Positions 15,804 through 25,088 of a stretch of 64,000 nucleotides of DNA are shown piece by piece (the first letter of the stretch is position 1; every line of letters starts with the position of its first letter). Both the position numbers and the translations under genes were made by a program. The stretch covers positions 868,001-932,000 of the forward strand of contig NZ_VOEI01000001.1 in NCBI RefSeq assembly GCF_007846095.1, written 5' to 3'. A model generated the notes under the pieces. It had not been told where the DNA came from, searched no databases, and worked only from the letters and a program-made list of their open reading frames with translations. Source of the stretch: Mucilaginibacter achroorhodeus. Lineage in GTDB: Bacteria > Bacteroidota > Bacteroidia > Sphingobacteriales > Sphingobacteriaceae.

Positions 15804-16793
15804 ATGAGCAAAATTACTGCTGCTATCACCGCCGTTAACGGTTACGTACCAGACTACGTTTTAACCAACCACGAGCTGGAAACGATGGTGGAGACCAACG
15901 ATGAGTGGATAACCACCCGTACCGGTATAAAGGAGCGAAGGATATTAAAAGGCGAAGGCCTTGCTACTTCTGATATGGCAGTACCTGCCGTTGAAGGCCT
16001 CCTGAAAAAACGCGGCATATCTGCCGAAGAGATCGATCTGATCATATTTTGTACTACCACACCTGATATGCCTTTCCCGGCAACCGCCAATGTACTTGCC
16101 CACAAAATAGGTGCAAAAAACGCATGGGGATATGATCTGCAGGCAGCATGTTCAGGCTTTATATTTGGCTTAACTACCGGCGCCCAGTTCATTGAGAGCG
16201 GCAAGCATAAAAAAGTATTGATCGTAGGCGGCGATAAAATGTCATCTATCATCAATTACCAGGACAGGGCAACCTGTATCATTTTTGGAGATGGGTGTGG
16301 CTGTGCCTTACTTGAGCCTAATACCGAAGGTTATGGCATTATTGACACCGTAATGAAAAGTGATGGTGCCGGTGCTCAGTTACTTTTCCAGAAAGCAGGC
16401 GGCTCTTTACATCCTGCTACCCATCAAACTGTTGATGCTAAAGAACATTATGCATACCAGGAAGGGCAAGCAGTTTTTAAATTTGCTGTAACCAACATGG
16501 CTGATGTTGCTGCCGAAGTGCTGGAGCGTAATAACCTCAGCGGTGATGATATTGCATGGCTGGTGCCGCACCAGGCCAACAAGCGTATTATTGATGCTAC
16601 CGCCAACCGTATAGGTTTAACACCTGAAAAGGTTATCGTAAATATAGAACGCTACGGCAACACTACCAATGGTACCATACCTTTGTGCCTGTGGGAATGG
16701 GAAAGCAAATTTAAAAAAGGCGATAACCTTATATTAGCGGCTTTTGGTGGCGGCTTTACCTGGGGTTCTATCTTTTTAAAGTGGGCGTACTAA
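15804..16793 (+). CDS. fabH: Beta-ketoacyl-ACP synthase III
   Basis: FabH condenses acetyl-CoA with malonyl-ACP to start fatty acid synthesis. The catalytic triad is intact: Cys116 in LQAACSGF, His in VPHQANKRI, and Asn in YGNTTNGTIP. The C-terminal GGGFTWGSIFLKW is also typical. It is 329 residues long, as expected. It follows plsX, and accB/accC lie downstream, so the initiation enzymes for lipid synthesis are encoded together. Confidence 0.95.
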   Translation: MSKITAAITAVNGYVPDYVLTNHELETMVETNDEWITTRTGIKERRILKGEGLATSDMAVPAVEGLLKKRGISAEEIDLIIFCTTTPDMPFPATANVLAHKIGAKNAWGYDLQAACSGFIFGLTTGAQFIESGKHKKVLIVGGDKMSSIINYQDRATCIIFGDGCGCALLEPNTEGYGIIDTVMKSDGAGAQLLFQKAGGSLHPATHQTVDAKEHYAYQEGQAVFKFAVTNMADVAAEVLERNNLSGDDIAWLVPHQANKRIIDATANRIGLTPEKVIVNIERYGNTTNGTIPLCLWEWESKFKKGDNLILAAFGGGFTWGSIFLKWAY

Positions 16794-16799
16794 CATAGT

Positions 16800-16920
16800 G
16801 CTTTGGGTGTGGAAAGATGCAAACTGCATTTCAAAACATCTTGAAATACTTCATGTTAACAATAAATAAGTAAAAATCACCTGCACATCTGCATATTTGC
16901 ACATTGCACATTTAAATAAC
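16800..16920. repeat. Weak word-type palindrome between fabH and accB
   Basis: The gap contains GTGGAAAGATGCAAACTGCAT on the left and a GCACAT/TGCACATT-rich stretch (CTGCACATCTGCATATTTGC) on the right. These are approximate reverse complements. The match is poorer than in the other elements. Confidence 0.35.
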
Positions 16921-16949
16921 TAATTTTATCCAAACCAATTATCGCTACT

Positions 16950-17432
16950 ATGGATATTAAACAAATTCAGGATCTAATACGCTTCGTATCAAAATCAGGC
17001 GTTAATGAAGTTTCTATCGAGCAGGAAAATTTTAAAATCACTATAAAAACCAACGAGGCACCTACTTATGTAAATGCCACAGTACCTGTACAGGCACCGT
17101 TGGCAGCGGCACCTGCACCACAGCCTGTAAGTTTGCCTGCAGCAACGGCAGCAACTGAAGCACAAGAGCCTGCAGCAGCGGATACAGGCAATTACATCAC
17201 CATTAAATCGCCGATGATCGGTACTTTCTACCGTTCATCATCGCCGGATAAACCAAGTTTTGCTAACGTTGGCGACGAAATAAGCGCAGGTAAAGTAGTT
17301 TGTATCATCGAAGCGATGAAATTATTCAACGAGATCGAATCTGAAGTATCAGGCCGTATTGTTAAAGTATTGGTTGAGAATGCTTCTCCGGTTGAATACG
17401 ACCAGCCGTTATTTTTAGTTGAACCTAAGTAA
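16950..17432 (+). CDS. accB: Acetyl-CoA carboxylase biotin carboxyl carrier protein
   Basis: This 160-residue protein carries biotin for acetyl-CoA carboxylase. It has an N-terminal domain (IKQIQDLIRFVSKSGVNEV), an Ala/Pro-rich linker (about 38-78), and the biotinyl domain with EAMK, where Lys124 is biotinylated. The C-terminal PLFLVEPK is standard. accC follows after a 116-base gap filled by a palindromic element; the carboxyltransferase genes are elsewhere. Confidence 0.95.
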   Translation: MDIKQIQDLIRFVSKSGVNEVSIEQENFKITIKTNEAPTYVNATVPVQAPLAAAPAPQPVSLPAATAATEAQEPAAADTGNYITIKSPMIGTFYRSSSPDKPSFANVGDEISAGKVVCIIEAMKLFNEIESEVSGRIVKVLVENASPVEYDQPLFLVEPK

Positions 17433-17546
17433 ATTTGAAAATTAGTTGATTTGAAGATTTGACAATGTCAGCCTCAAACCAACTGCTTATACTTTGAAGA
17501 TCAAAGAATTTTCAAATAAACACATTTTCAAATTTTCAAATTAGAA
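17433..17546. repeat. Palindromic element of TTTGAAAAT words between accB and accC
   Basis: The left part has ATTTGAAAATTAGTTGATTTG and the right part ends ATTTTCAAATTTTCAAATTAG, its approximate reverse complement. The element fills the gap and ends two bases before the accC ATG at 17549. The same words form the element between zwf and pgl. Confidence 0.65.
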
Positions 17547-17548
17547 TC

Positions 17549-18883
17549 ATGTTTAAAAAAATATTAATAGCTAACCGTGGTGAAATTGCCTTGCGTATTA
17601 TTCGCACCTGTAAGGAAATGGGCATTAAAACCGTAGCTGTATACTCAACCGCTGATCGCGACAGCCTTCATGTGCGTTTTGCTGATGAAGCTGTATGTAT
17701 CGGCCCGCCAATAAGCCGCGACTCTTACCTAAATATCCCCAATATCATTTCAGCAGCAGAGTTAACCAACGCCGATGCAATACATCCGGGTTACGGTTTC
17801 TTGTCTGAGAATGCAAAATTCTCTGCTATTTGTGCTGAGTACGGCATTAAGTTTATCGGCGCAACTGCCGACCAGATCAATGCCATGGGTGATAAATCAT
17901 CTGCTAAAGAAACCATGAAAAAGGCTGGTGTACCAACCATTCCTGGTTCAGAAGGTTTGTTAACTGATGTTAAACAAGGTATCAGCATTGCTAAAAAAAT
18001 AGGTTATCCTGTTATACTTAAAGCTACTGCCGGTGGTGGTGGCCGTGGTATGCGCGTAGTTTGGAAAGACGAAGAATTTGAAGCAGCCTGGGACAGCGCA
18101 CGAGCTGAGTCCGGCGCAGCATTCGGCAATGATGGCCTTTATCTTGAGAAGTACGTAGAAGACCCACGCCACATTGAGATACAGGTGGTAGGTGACCAGT
18201 ACGGTAAAGTTTGCCACCTGTCAGAACGTGATTGCTCGATACAACGCCGTCACCAGAAACTGGTTGAAGAGGCACCATCTCCGTTCATGACCGAAAAACT
18301 TCGTAAAAAAATGGGTGAGGCCGCCATAAAAGGTGCCAAAGCCGTTAAGTATGAGGGTGCAGGTACAGTAGAATTTTTGGTTGATAAGAACCGCAACTTC
18401 TACTTCATGGAGATGAACACCCGTATTCAGGTAGAACACCCGGTAACCGAAGAGGTTATCAACTTTGACCTTATAAAGGAGCAGATCAAAGTTGCTGCTG
18501 GTATCCCTATCTCTGGTAAAAACTACGAGCCAACAATGTGTGCTATTGAGTGCCGCATTAACGCCGAAGACCCTGCAAACGGTTTCCGCCCTTCGCCGGG
18601 TAAAATAACAAACTTCCACTCGCCGGGTGGCCATGGCGTACGTATAGATACCCACGTTTACAGTGGTTATGTGATTCCGCCAAACTACGATTCGATGATA
18701 GCGAAAGTTATCTGTGTAGCACAAACCCGTGAGGAAGCACTATCAACCATGGAGCGTGCGTTAAGCGAGTTTGTGATTGAAGGTATTAAAACTACCATTC
18801 CATTCCACTTAAAGTTGTTAAAAGATCCTAACTTCCGTGCGGGTAACTTTACAACCAAGTTTATGGAAACCTTTGAGTTTTAA
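17549..18883 (+). CDS. accC: Acetyl-CoA carboxylase biotin carboxylase subunit
   Basis: AccC carboxylates the biotin of AccB using ATP and bicarbonate. The 444 residues show [28 protein letters not shown], the glycine-rich ATP-grasp loop [34 protein letters not shown], and [16 protein letters not shown]. The length is that of a stand-alone subunit, not of pyruvate carboxylase. It follows accB and precedes tatC by 67 bases. Confidence 0.96.
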   Translation: MFKKILIANRGEIALRIIRTCKEMGIKTVAVYSTADRDSLHVRFADEAVCIGPPISRDSYLNIPNIISAAELTNADAIHPGYGFLSENAKFSAICAEYGIKFIGATADQINAMGDKSSAKETMKKAGVPTIPGSEGLLTDVKQGISIAKKIGYPVILKATAGGGGRGMRVVWKDEEFEAAWDSARAESGAAFGNDGLYLEKYVEDPRHIEIQVVGDQYGKVCHLSERDCSIQRRHQKLVEEAPSPFMTEKLRKKMGEAAIKGAKAVKYEGAGTVEFLVDKNRNFYFMEMNTRIQVEHPVTEEVINFDLIKEQIKVAAGIPISGKNYEPTMCAIECRINAEDPANGFRPSPGKITNFHSPGGHGVRIDTHVYSGYVIPPNYDSMIAKVICVAQTREEALSTMERALSEFVIEGIKTTIPFHLKLLKDPNFRAGNFTTKFMETFEF

Positions 18884-18924
18884 CAGGCTCAAAAAATCTT
18901 TTTAGTAGTATACAACGTAAATAA

Positions 18925-18949
18925 TATCCCCACGTTAAAGGTGGGGATA
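18925..18949 (+). promoter_or_regulatory. Perfect hairpin immediately before the tatC start
   Basis: TATCCCCAC (18925-18933) and GTGGGGATA (18941-18949) form a perfect 9-base stem with a 7-base loop. The stem ends one base before the ATG at 18951. It would contain the G-rich sequence available as ribosome binding site. No T run follows, so it does not look like a terminator. Confidence 0.55.
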
Positions 18950-18950
18950 C

Positions 18951-19817
18951 ATGCAAATGAGCGATAACAAATTAATAAAAGCAATTAAGGAAAAAGGCCA
19001 GAACATGGAGGCCGAAATGTCGTTCTTTGACCACCTTGAAGAATTGCGCTGGCACCTTGTTAGGTCTGCCATTGCAGTTTGTATCTTCATGGGCGTTGCG
19101 TTCTACTACTACGATTTCATATTTTCCCAAATTATCATGGGCCCCGCAAAGCCAACTTTCTGGACCTACCGGATGCTTTGTAAGTTGGGAGATGCTTTGC
19201 ATCGTGATGGCTTCTGTGTACATGAAATACCTGTTAAATTGATGAATAACGAGATGGCAGGCCAGTTCACGTTACAGATCAATTCAGCATTGATGATAGG
19301 CATGGTATTAGGGTTCCCTTATTTGCTTTGGGAGGTATGGCGCTTTATTAAGCCGGCATTACACGAAAAAGAGCGCAAAGCAGCAGGAGGGTTTGTATTT
19401 TATGCTACCACACTTTTCGTTATCGGTATCATGTTCGGGTATTACATCATCACCCCCATGTCGGTTAACTTCCTTGCCAGCTACACCATCAGCCCCGAAA
19501 TCACGAATTGGTTCTCTATTGATTCATACATTTCTTCGGTGGCTACTTTGACACTGGCGAGCGGTGCGGTTTTCCAACTGCCAATCTTGGTTTATATTTT
19601 ATCGAGCTTGGGTATTTTAACGCCAAAATATATGCGTAGCGGCCGTCGTTATGCAATTGTTATTATCCTTATCATCGCGGCAGTAATTACGCCAACGCCC
19701 GATATGCTTACCATGACCGTTGTAAGTATACCGCTATTTGTGCTTTACGAAGTTGGTATAGTGGTAGCAGGTGTAGTCGAAAAACGCAAATTAGCCAGGG
19801 AAGTCGCAGGCGAATAA
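18951..19817 (+). CDS. tatC: Twin-arginine translocase subunit TatC
   Basis: TatC is the six-helix inner-membrane receptor for folded proteins with twin-arginine signals. The 288 residues include the signature MSFFDHLEELRWHLVRS (about 22-38), with the conserved Glu, and six hydrophobic segments. FGYYIITPMSVNFLASYTIS and YAIVIILIIAAVITPTPDM are typical of the later helices. A second ATG at 18957 would fit equally well. tatA/B are not in the window. Confidence 0.94.
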   Translation: MQMSDNKLIKAIKEKGQNMEAEMSFFDHLEELRWHLVRSAIAVCIFMGVAFYYYDFIFSQIIMGPAKPTFWTYRMLCKLGDALHRDGFCVHEIPVKLMNNEMAGQFTLQINSALMIGMVLGFPYLLWEVWRFIKPALHEKERKAAGGFVFYATTLFVIGIMFGYYIITPMSVNFLASYTISPEITNWFSIDSYISSVATLTLASGAVFQLPILVYILSSLGILTPKYMRSGRRYAIVIILIIAAVITPTPDMLTMTVVSIPLFVLYEVGIVVAGVVEKRKLAREVAGE

Positions 19818-19844
19818 GCCTTGGCAATATCCAATAAAGAATTT

Positions 19845-19886
19845 AATGCCGGATAATGAAGTAAGCTTCGTTATCCGGCATTTGCT
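19845..19886 (+). terminator. Terminator after tatC
   Basis: AATGCCGGATAA (19845-19856) pairs perfectly with TTATCCGGCATT (19871-19882); the stem continues with further pairs around the loop. The T tail is weak (TGCTTTAT). The rest of the gap to rpiB (to 20066) is AT-rich with a TACCTTCG element at 20030-20037 that could be its promoter; I see no gene. Confidence 0.75.
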
Positions 19887-20066
19887 TTATAGGGTTGTTA
19901 CGGTCAGCCTATTGAAACACTTATCGCTGATACAGGTCTTCAACAAGCCAAGACCACAAAGCAGCAGATGCATCTTTTCTCATTTCATATTATCCTCCGC
20001 ACACACGCCCCTTTTCCAACAAAATCTTTACCTTCGGCTACGCATTTAAACTTTAAATTTGAGCTG

Positions 20067-20501
20067 ATGAAAAATGGGTTAAAGATAGCCATTGGTGCAG
20101 ACCATGCCGGGTTCGATTACAAACAAGCCATCTTGGGCATGTTTGATAACATTTCTTTTAAAGATTACGGAACCTACTCTTCTGACTCTGCCGACTATCC
20201 TGACTTTGCACACCTTGTTGCCACCGCAGTTGAAAAAGGAGAAGCTGATTTTGGCATCCTGCTTTGCGGTAGCGCCAATGGCGTAGCCATGACAGCTAAC
20301 AAACACCAGGGCATACGCGCTGCCTTATGCTGGAAACAGGATGTTGCCATACCCGCCCGCACCCACAACAATGCGAACGTACTTTGCCTGCCTGCCAGGC
20401 ACATGAGCCTTGAAGAGGTTAAGAAAACGATCGAGACCTTCCTTACCGAAGAATTTGAGGGTGGCCGCCACGCAAGGCGGGTTGACAAAATAAGCTGCTA
20501 A
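20067..20501 (+). CDS. rpiB: Ribose 5-phosphate isomerase B
   Basis: This 144-residue enzyme interconverts ribose 5-phosphate and ribulose 5-phosphate. It has IGADHAGFDYKQ at the N-terminus, DYPDFAHLVATAV, the active-site CGSANGVAMTANKHQGIRAA, and HNNANVLCLPARHMS. The frame is open from 19968, but the ATG at 20067 gives the normal length and N-terminus. An unrelated isomerase with the same activity, rpiA, lies in the pentose-phosphate cluster at 31177. Confidence 0.93.
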   Translation: MKNGLKIAIGADHAGFDYKQAILGMFDNISFKDYGTYSSDSADYPDFAHLVATAVEKGEADFGILLCGSANGVAMTANKHQGIRAALCWKQDVAIPARTHNNANVLCLPARHMSLEEVKKTIETFLTEEFEGGRHARRVDKISC

Positions 20502-20529
20502 CAAACTGACCTATTATTTAAAATAAACA

Positions 20530-22110
20530 ATGAAAAAAGTATCATTATGGGTAGCCGGCGTTGCTATAACGGCATCGGCATGTGCACAAAACCCAACAGC
20601 GGTTAAGTACGGTAATCTAATTACCCCTGCCGATGCAAAAAAACACCTGAGCATACTGGCATCAGATGAGTATGAAGGCCGCGAGACAGGCAAACGCGGT
20701 GCCGAAATGGCTGCTAATTACATTGCAGCCGAATTTAAAAGATTAGGCCTGCAGGCTCCTGTAAAAGGCTCTTACTTTTTAGATGTTCCGCTTACGCAAA
20801 ACACTGTTAATGTTAGCGCCTTAACCATCAACGGCCAAAGCTTCATGAACTGGAAGGATTTTGTTTTCCAGGGTGCTGCTGATGCCAAGGTAAATGCTAC
20901 CGAAGTTGTATTTGTTGGTTTTGGTACACCGGAAGAATTAGCCGGCCTAAACCTGGCAGGCAAAGTGGTACTTTGGATAAACGAAGACAAACCTGAAGCA
21001 GGCAAACCCGCCAACACCAGTTACCGCATGACTGAAGGGCGCCGTGCTATTGTTAAAGCTATACAAGAGCAAAAGCCTGCATTGATATTGGCTGCAAATG
21101 AAGGCGTTAGCGCTGTACTTGCACGCTTTAACGGTGTAAATCCAAGTGGTGCCGGTCAGCTTTCACTTAAAAAAGGGGATGACGCGGCTGCTAAAGCTAC
21201 CACTGCTCCATTATTTATTGTAACAGGGCCGGTTGCTGATGCAGCTTTAAAACCAAGTGGCAAAACGTTTGCCCAACTTAAAGAGGCTGCAGCTACTGCA
21301 AAACAATCTCAGGCTGTAAAAAGTACTGCAGATGTAACCATAAGTTCAACCAAGACAGATGTAAAAGCTGTAGACGTATTAGGCTTTATGCCGGGCAGCG
21401 ATCCAAAACTTAAAGATGAGGTTTTGGTATTTTCTGCACATTATGACCATATCGGCTTAAATACCAAGCCTGGTGCTACTGATAAGGTTTACAACGGTGC
21501 TGATGACGATGGCTCAGGAACCACTGGTATCCTGGAGATCGCACGTGCTTTTTCTCAAGCTAAGAAAGACGGCAAAGGCCCGCGCCGCAGCGTTTTGTTC
21601 TTAGGCAACGTTGGTGAGGAGAAAGGCTTATTAGGTTCTGAGTATTACACAGATCATCCTGTTTTCCCGTTGGCTAACACTATTGCCGATCTAAACATTG
21701 ACATGATCGGCCGTGTTGGTGAAGAATACGTTGGCAAACCGGATTCTGCTAACTACGTATATTCTATCGGCTCAAACATGCTAAGCTCTGATCTGCATAA
21801 AATTGGCGAGGCAGCTAACAACACATACACCAAAATGAAGCTGGATTACAAATATGATGATCCTAACGATCCAAACCGCTTCTACTACCGCTCAGATCAT
21901 TACAACTTTGCCCGTTACAACGTGCCAATTATATTCTACTTTAACGGTGTACACGCAGATTACCACGGCCTTGGCGATGAAGTAAGTAAGATCAACTTCC
22001 CGCTATTAGCTAAACGTGCGCAACTGGCCTTTTACACCGGTTGGGAACTGGCTAACCGTGATGCCCGCCCGGTTGTTGACAAAGCCGACGCCGCAAAAGG
22101 CACAAGATAA
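20530..22110 (+). CDS. Secreted M28 family metallopeptidase
   Basis: This 526-residue exported peptidase has a signal peptide (residues 1-20, ending SACAQ) and a two-zinc M28 domain with an inserted PA-like segment (about 90-260). Zinc ligands are visible: SAHYDHIG, GADDDGSGT, the Glu pair in VGEEKGLLGSEYY, DMIGRV and RSDHYNFA. Such enzymes remove N-terminal amino acids from peptides outside the cytoplasm. A Cys near the signal cleavage site raises the option of a lipoprotein, but the lipobox is poor. It has its own terminator. Confidence 0.9.
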   Translation: MKKVSLWVAGVAITASACAQNPTAVKYGNLITPADAKKHLSILASDEYEGRETGKRGAEMAANYIAAEFKRLGLQAPVKGSYFLDVPLTQNTVNVSALTINGQSFMNWKDFVFQGAADAKVNATEVVFVGFGTPEELAGLNLAGKVVLWINEDKPEAGKPANTSYRMTEGRRAIVKAIQEQKPALILAANEGVSAVLARFNGVNPSGAGQLSLKKGDDAAAKATTAPLFIVTGPVADAALKPSGKTFAQLKEAAATAKQSQAVKSTADVTISSTKTDVKAVDVLGFMPGSDPKLKDEVLVFSAHYDHIGLNTKPGATDKVYNGADDDGSGTTGILEIARAFSQAKKDGKGPRRSVLFLGNVGEEKGLLGSEYYTDHPVFPLANTIADLNIDMIGRVGEEYVGKPDSANYVYSIGSNMLSSDLHKIGEAANNTYTKMKLDYKYDDPNDPNRFYYRSDHYNFARYNVPIIFYFNGVHADYHGLGDEVSKINFPLLAKRAQLAFYTGWELANRDARPVVDKADAAKGTR

Positions 22111-22127
22111 ATAGTACCTGTTTAAAA

Positions 22128-22160
22128 CAAAAGAGCGACCCTTGGGCCGCTCTTTTTGTT
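22128..22160 (+). terminator. Terminator after the M28 peptidase gene
   Basis: AAGAGCGACCC pairs with GGGCCGCTCTT (imperfect) and is followed by TTTGTTT. Confidence 0.8.
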
Positions 22161-22231
22161 TATATCCCTTATTTGTTTAACCTGTCCTTGTTGTATTTTT
22201 AACATATCATAAAACTTTTATCAGGTTTACT

Positions 22232-22239
22232 TACTTTCG
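22232..22239 (+). promoter_or_regulatory. Putative -7 element of the LutB-like gene
   Basis: TACTTTCG differs from TAnnTTTG by one base and lies 5 bases before the ATG at 22245, as in the other probably leaderless genes here. Confidence 0.45.
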
Positions 22240-22244
22240 CATAC

Positions 22245-23630
22245 ATGGCAAGCACGGCAGAAGATTTTTTGGTAGCATCAGAGCAAAAAGCCTTTGAAAC
22301 AGAACACAGGCGCATTATCAATAACAACATTGATAAGTATGATGTGTCTTTCATAAAAGGCAAATCCCGCTTAGCCAACCTGGACCACTCCAAAAAGAAA
22401 GGCCACACCATCAAATGGCGGGTGATGGAAAACCTGGATAAGTTTTTACCGGAGTTTGAATCGAACTTCCAAAAACGCGGTGGTAAGGTAATATGGGCCA
22501 ATGATGCCGAAGAAGCCCGCAAAGAGATCCTGGATATTATTCAAAAGGCAGGCGCAAAAACGGTTATCAAATCAAAATCTATGGCTACCGAGGAGATACA
22601 CCTCAACGCGGCTTTAGAAGAACATGGTATTGAAGCCCTTGAAAGCGACCTTGGGGAATATATTGTGCAACTGCTGGGCCAGGAGCCCTACCACATGGTT
22701 ACCCCTGCCATGCACTTATCTAAAGAGGACATAGCCAAACTTTTTAATGAAAAATTTGGCAGCCCTATAGATAGCACACCAGAGCAGCTTACCCAAAAAG
22801 CCCGCGAGATATTGCGCAGCAAATATTTGCAGGCAGACGTAGGCATATCAGGTGCTAATTTTTTAATTGCCGATACAGGCAGTATCGCCATCAGCGAGAA
22901 CGAGGGTAATGCGCGCTTAACTACAAGCTTCCCCAAAATACACATTGCCGTTGTGGGTATCGAAAAAATGATACCATCAATTGCAGACCTGGACACTTTT
23001 TGGCCAATGCTGGCTACCCATGGTACCGGCCAAAATCTTACCGTTTATAATACCATATTGAGCGGCCCACGCCAGGCTAACGAAACCGATGGCCCGGAAG
23101 AAATGTATGTTGTTTTGCTTGATAATGGCCGCACTAATTTGCTCGCTCAAAAAGAGCAGCGGCAGGGCTTATACTGCATTCGATGTGGCGCATGTTTAAA
23201 CGTTTGCCCTGTTTTCCAAAACATTGGCGGCCATACTTATGATTATACTTACGGTGGCCCAATTGGTTCGGTTATCGCCCCGCATTTAAGGGGTATGCAG
23301 GAGTTTAAGCACCTCAGCTTTGCATCGAGCCTTTGTGGTAAATGTACCGAAGTGTGCCCGGTTAAGATCGACATACACAAAATGCTGCTGCTAAACCGCC
23401 GCGATTCGGTTAAGGAAGGGCTGGCACCGGTAGTAGAAAAACTGGGCTGGCAGGCATGGACCAAAGGTATGCTTAAACGCAAACTTACCGACTTCTTTGG
23501 TGGTAAAATGAAAAACTGGATGCTTCGTACCTTCTTTAAAAAATCATGGGGGCACTACAAAGAGATGCCAAAAGTTGCCGAAAAATCTTTTAGTCAGCAA
23601 TGGAAAGAGGGCCAGCGCCCGCAGCAATAA
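22245..23630 (+). CDS. LutB-like lactate utilisation iron-sulfur protein
   Basis: This 461-residue protein combines an LUD domain (about 60-290) with a double 4Fe-4S domain. The clusters are CIRCGACLNVCPV (from about residue 309) and CGKCTEVCPV (from about 364). In Bacillus, LutABC oxidises L-lactate to pyruvate, and LutB is the electron-carrying subunit. LutA and LutC are not adjacent here: the next gene encodes a DHFR-like protein 6 bases downstream. The LutB name is by family; the partner genes may lie elsewhere. Confidence 0.88.
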   Translation: MASTAEDFLVASEQKAFETEHRRIINNNIDKYDVSFIKGKSRLANLDHSKKKGHTIKWRVMENLDKFLPEFESNFQKRGGKVIWANDAEEARKEILDIIQKAGAKTVIKSKSMATEEIHLNAALEEHGIEALESDLGEYIVQLLGQEPYHMVTPAMHLSKEDIAKLFNEKFGSPIDSTPEQLTQKAREILRSKYLQADVGISGANFLIADTGSIAISENEGNARLTTSFPKIHIAVVGIEKMIPSIADLDTFWPMLATHGTGQNLTVYNTILSGPRQANETDGPEEMYVVLLDNGRTNLLAQKEQRQGLYCIRCGACLNVCPVFQNIGGHTYDYTYGGPIGSVIAPHLRGMQEFKHLSFASSLCGKCTEVCPVKIDIHKMLLLNRRDSVKEGLAPVVEKLGWQAWTKGMLKRKLTDFFGGKMKNWMLRTFFKKSWGHYKEMPKVAEKSFSQQWKEGQRPQQ

Positions 23631-23636
23631 AATTTT

Positions 23637-24185
23637 ATGAGAAGAAATGTGATCATGAATGTTGCCGTGAGCCTCGATGGATTTATTGAAGGCCCAAACG
23701 GCGAATACGACTGGTGTTTTAACGACCAGGATTATGGTATGGAAGCCTTTTACGCCAACACCGATACCCTGTTTATTGGCCGCAAAAGCTTTGAGATCAT
23801 CCGCAACGATCTGGATATGTTCCCAGTTCCCAATATCTACGTTTTTTCAGATAGCCTTGAGCCTGAAGAAAATGAGAAATTCAAGGTGATCAGTCGCGAT
23901 GATTTTGATGCCAAAGTCGACGCCATTTTAAATGCTGAAGGCGGCGATATCTGGCTTTTCGGCGGCGCCGAACTGATATCCATATTTATGCAAAAGCGTT
24001 TGGTAAGCGAATTGTTAATGGCTATCCACCCTATTGTATTGGGTGAAGGTAAAGCGCTTTTCCAGGAGATCAAAAGCCGGGTACAACTCAACTTATTGGA
24101 TAGCAAGGCATACGATTCAGGCCTGTTACAAGTAAGGTATGAACTGAAGCCCTGGTTTAATCCTGAGACCTTGCCGCTGCTTTAA
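23637..24185 (+). CDS. Dihydrofolate reductase family protein (RibD C-terminal type)
   Basis: This 182-residue protein has the fold of the RibD reductase domain: MNVAVSLDGFIEGPNGEYDW at the N-terminus, DTLFIGRKSFE, and DIWLFGGAELISIFMQKRLV with the nucleotide-binding GG. YwjB/YyaP-like relatives in many bacteria have no proven reaction. It is 6 bases from the LutB-like gene, so probably co-transcribed. Its stop codon interlocks with that of the convergent DUF4198 gene (4-base overlap). Confidence 0.87.
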   Translation: MRRNVIMNVAVSLDGFIEGPNGEYDWCFNDQDYGMEAFYANTDTLFIGRKSFEIIRNDLDMFPVPNIYVFSDSLEPEENEKFKVISRDDFDAKVDAILNAEGGDIWLFGGAELISIFMQKRLVSELLMAIHPIVLGEGKALFQEIKSRVQLNLLDSKAYDSGLLQVRYELKPWFNPETLPLL

Positions 24186-25030
24186 TGCTTATCACCAAAG
24201 CCAAATTCTTTGTAGGTATTTGGTTCGTCATCATGGTTGCGGAATGAGAAGATGTAGCTGGCCACCCATGATTCATAATCTGCATCTTTTCCTTTCGACG
24301 CCTCAAACTTTGTAGCACGCAGCATGTATACACCCTCGCGACTGATATTCATATAAACCCGGCCTGCGCCATCTGTAGCCAATTTTTGCGGATAGATATT
24401 TCCTGATGACGCTTTAATGTACAACCAAACCGCGCCATCGTAAGGCTTGCCTTTAAATGTTACGGTTGCGGTAAGGTCTTCACCGTAATTAAGCTTGTAT
24501 GGATTTTGTTTTAGTACTATCTCAAAATCGTCGCCAATTACCTTACTATGCTCACTACCGCCGGCATCACCAACAGTAAGCAGGGTTTTAATATAACGGT
24601 TATACTTTTCAGTAAAATTTAAAGCGTTGCTGTTTTTAAGCTTATCGGCAATATCATCATAACCTTGTTCGGTTAAAAATGCCAGGAAGTCTTCTCGTGG
24701 TATCTCGTTAAGCTCGTTATTATTTAAAGCAATAAGCACGGGGCCGTTATTCTCAACTTTATACTTCAACAAAGGCTTGCTGTTATCTTTGGTCACTTTA
24801 GTAAGATCAGTAACCTTTTTGCCTTCATATATGGCAAATTTGGTAGTTTGTTTAGCCGTGTAAGGAACCTCACTTTCGCCGGCCAGGTTTTCACCTAACA
24901 CCAGGTGCAAATTTATAGTGTCGCCTTTTTTAAGAAAGAAATGCTCTGGCACCAGGAAATGATCGGGCACAAAGCTTACCAGTGCAATAAGGGCAAAAAA
25001 TAAAAGGGACCTAACGTACAGTTGCTTCAT
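24182..25030 (-). CDS. DUF4198 domain-containing secreted protein
   Basis: The 282-residue protein begins with a hydrophobic signal (LYVRSLLFFALIALVSFV). It reads as DUF4198, a family of periplasmic metal- or ligand-binding proteins related to NikM/CbiK carriers: FLVPEHFFLKKGDTINLHLVLG near the start, LKYKVENNGPVLIAL, and an Ig-like C-terminal part with GEDLTATVTFKGKPYDGA and YMLRATKFE. No transporter is adjacent, so the ligand is unknown. It is divergent from the E1 gene with 58 bases between them. Confidence 0.75.
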   Translation of the reverse strand: MKQLYVRSLLFFALIALVSFVPDHFLVPEHFFLKKGDTINLHLVLGENLAGESEVPYTAKQTTKFAIYEGKKVTDLTKVTKDNSKPLLKYKVENNGPVLIALNNNELNEIPREDFLAFLTEQGYDDIADKLKNSNALNFTEKYNRYIKTLLTVGDAGGSEHSKVIGDDFEIVLKQNPYKLNYGEDLTATVTFKGKPYDGAVWLYIKASSGNIYPQKLATDGAGRVYMNISREGVYMLRATKFEASKGKDADYESWVASYIFSFRNHDDEPNTYKEFGFGDKH

Positions 25031-25076
25031 AGCGAAATAGTGAATTGTTCAAACATACAAAGTTTTAAAAACTTCT

Positions 25077-25084
25077 TAGCTTTA
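25077..25084 (+). promoter_or_regulatory. Putative -7 element of the fused E1 gene
   Basis: TAGCTTTA matches TAnnTTTG except in the last base and lies 4 bases before the ATG at 25089. Confidence 0.45.
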
Positions 25085-25088
25085 CGTA

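Noticed and set aside
18221-18724. Minus-strand 167-residue frame in accC
   Set aside because: Entirely antisense to accC and without recognisable motifs.
19968-20066. N-terminal extension of rpiB
   Set aside because: Includes a promoter-like region; the ATG at 20067 gives the normal family length.
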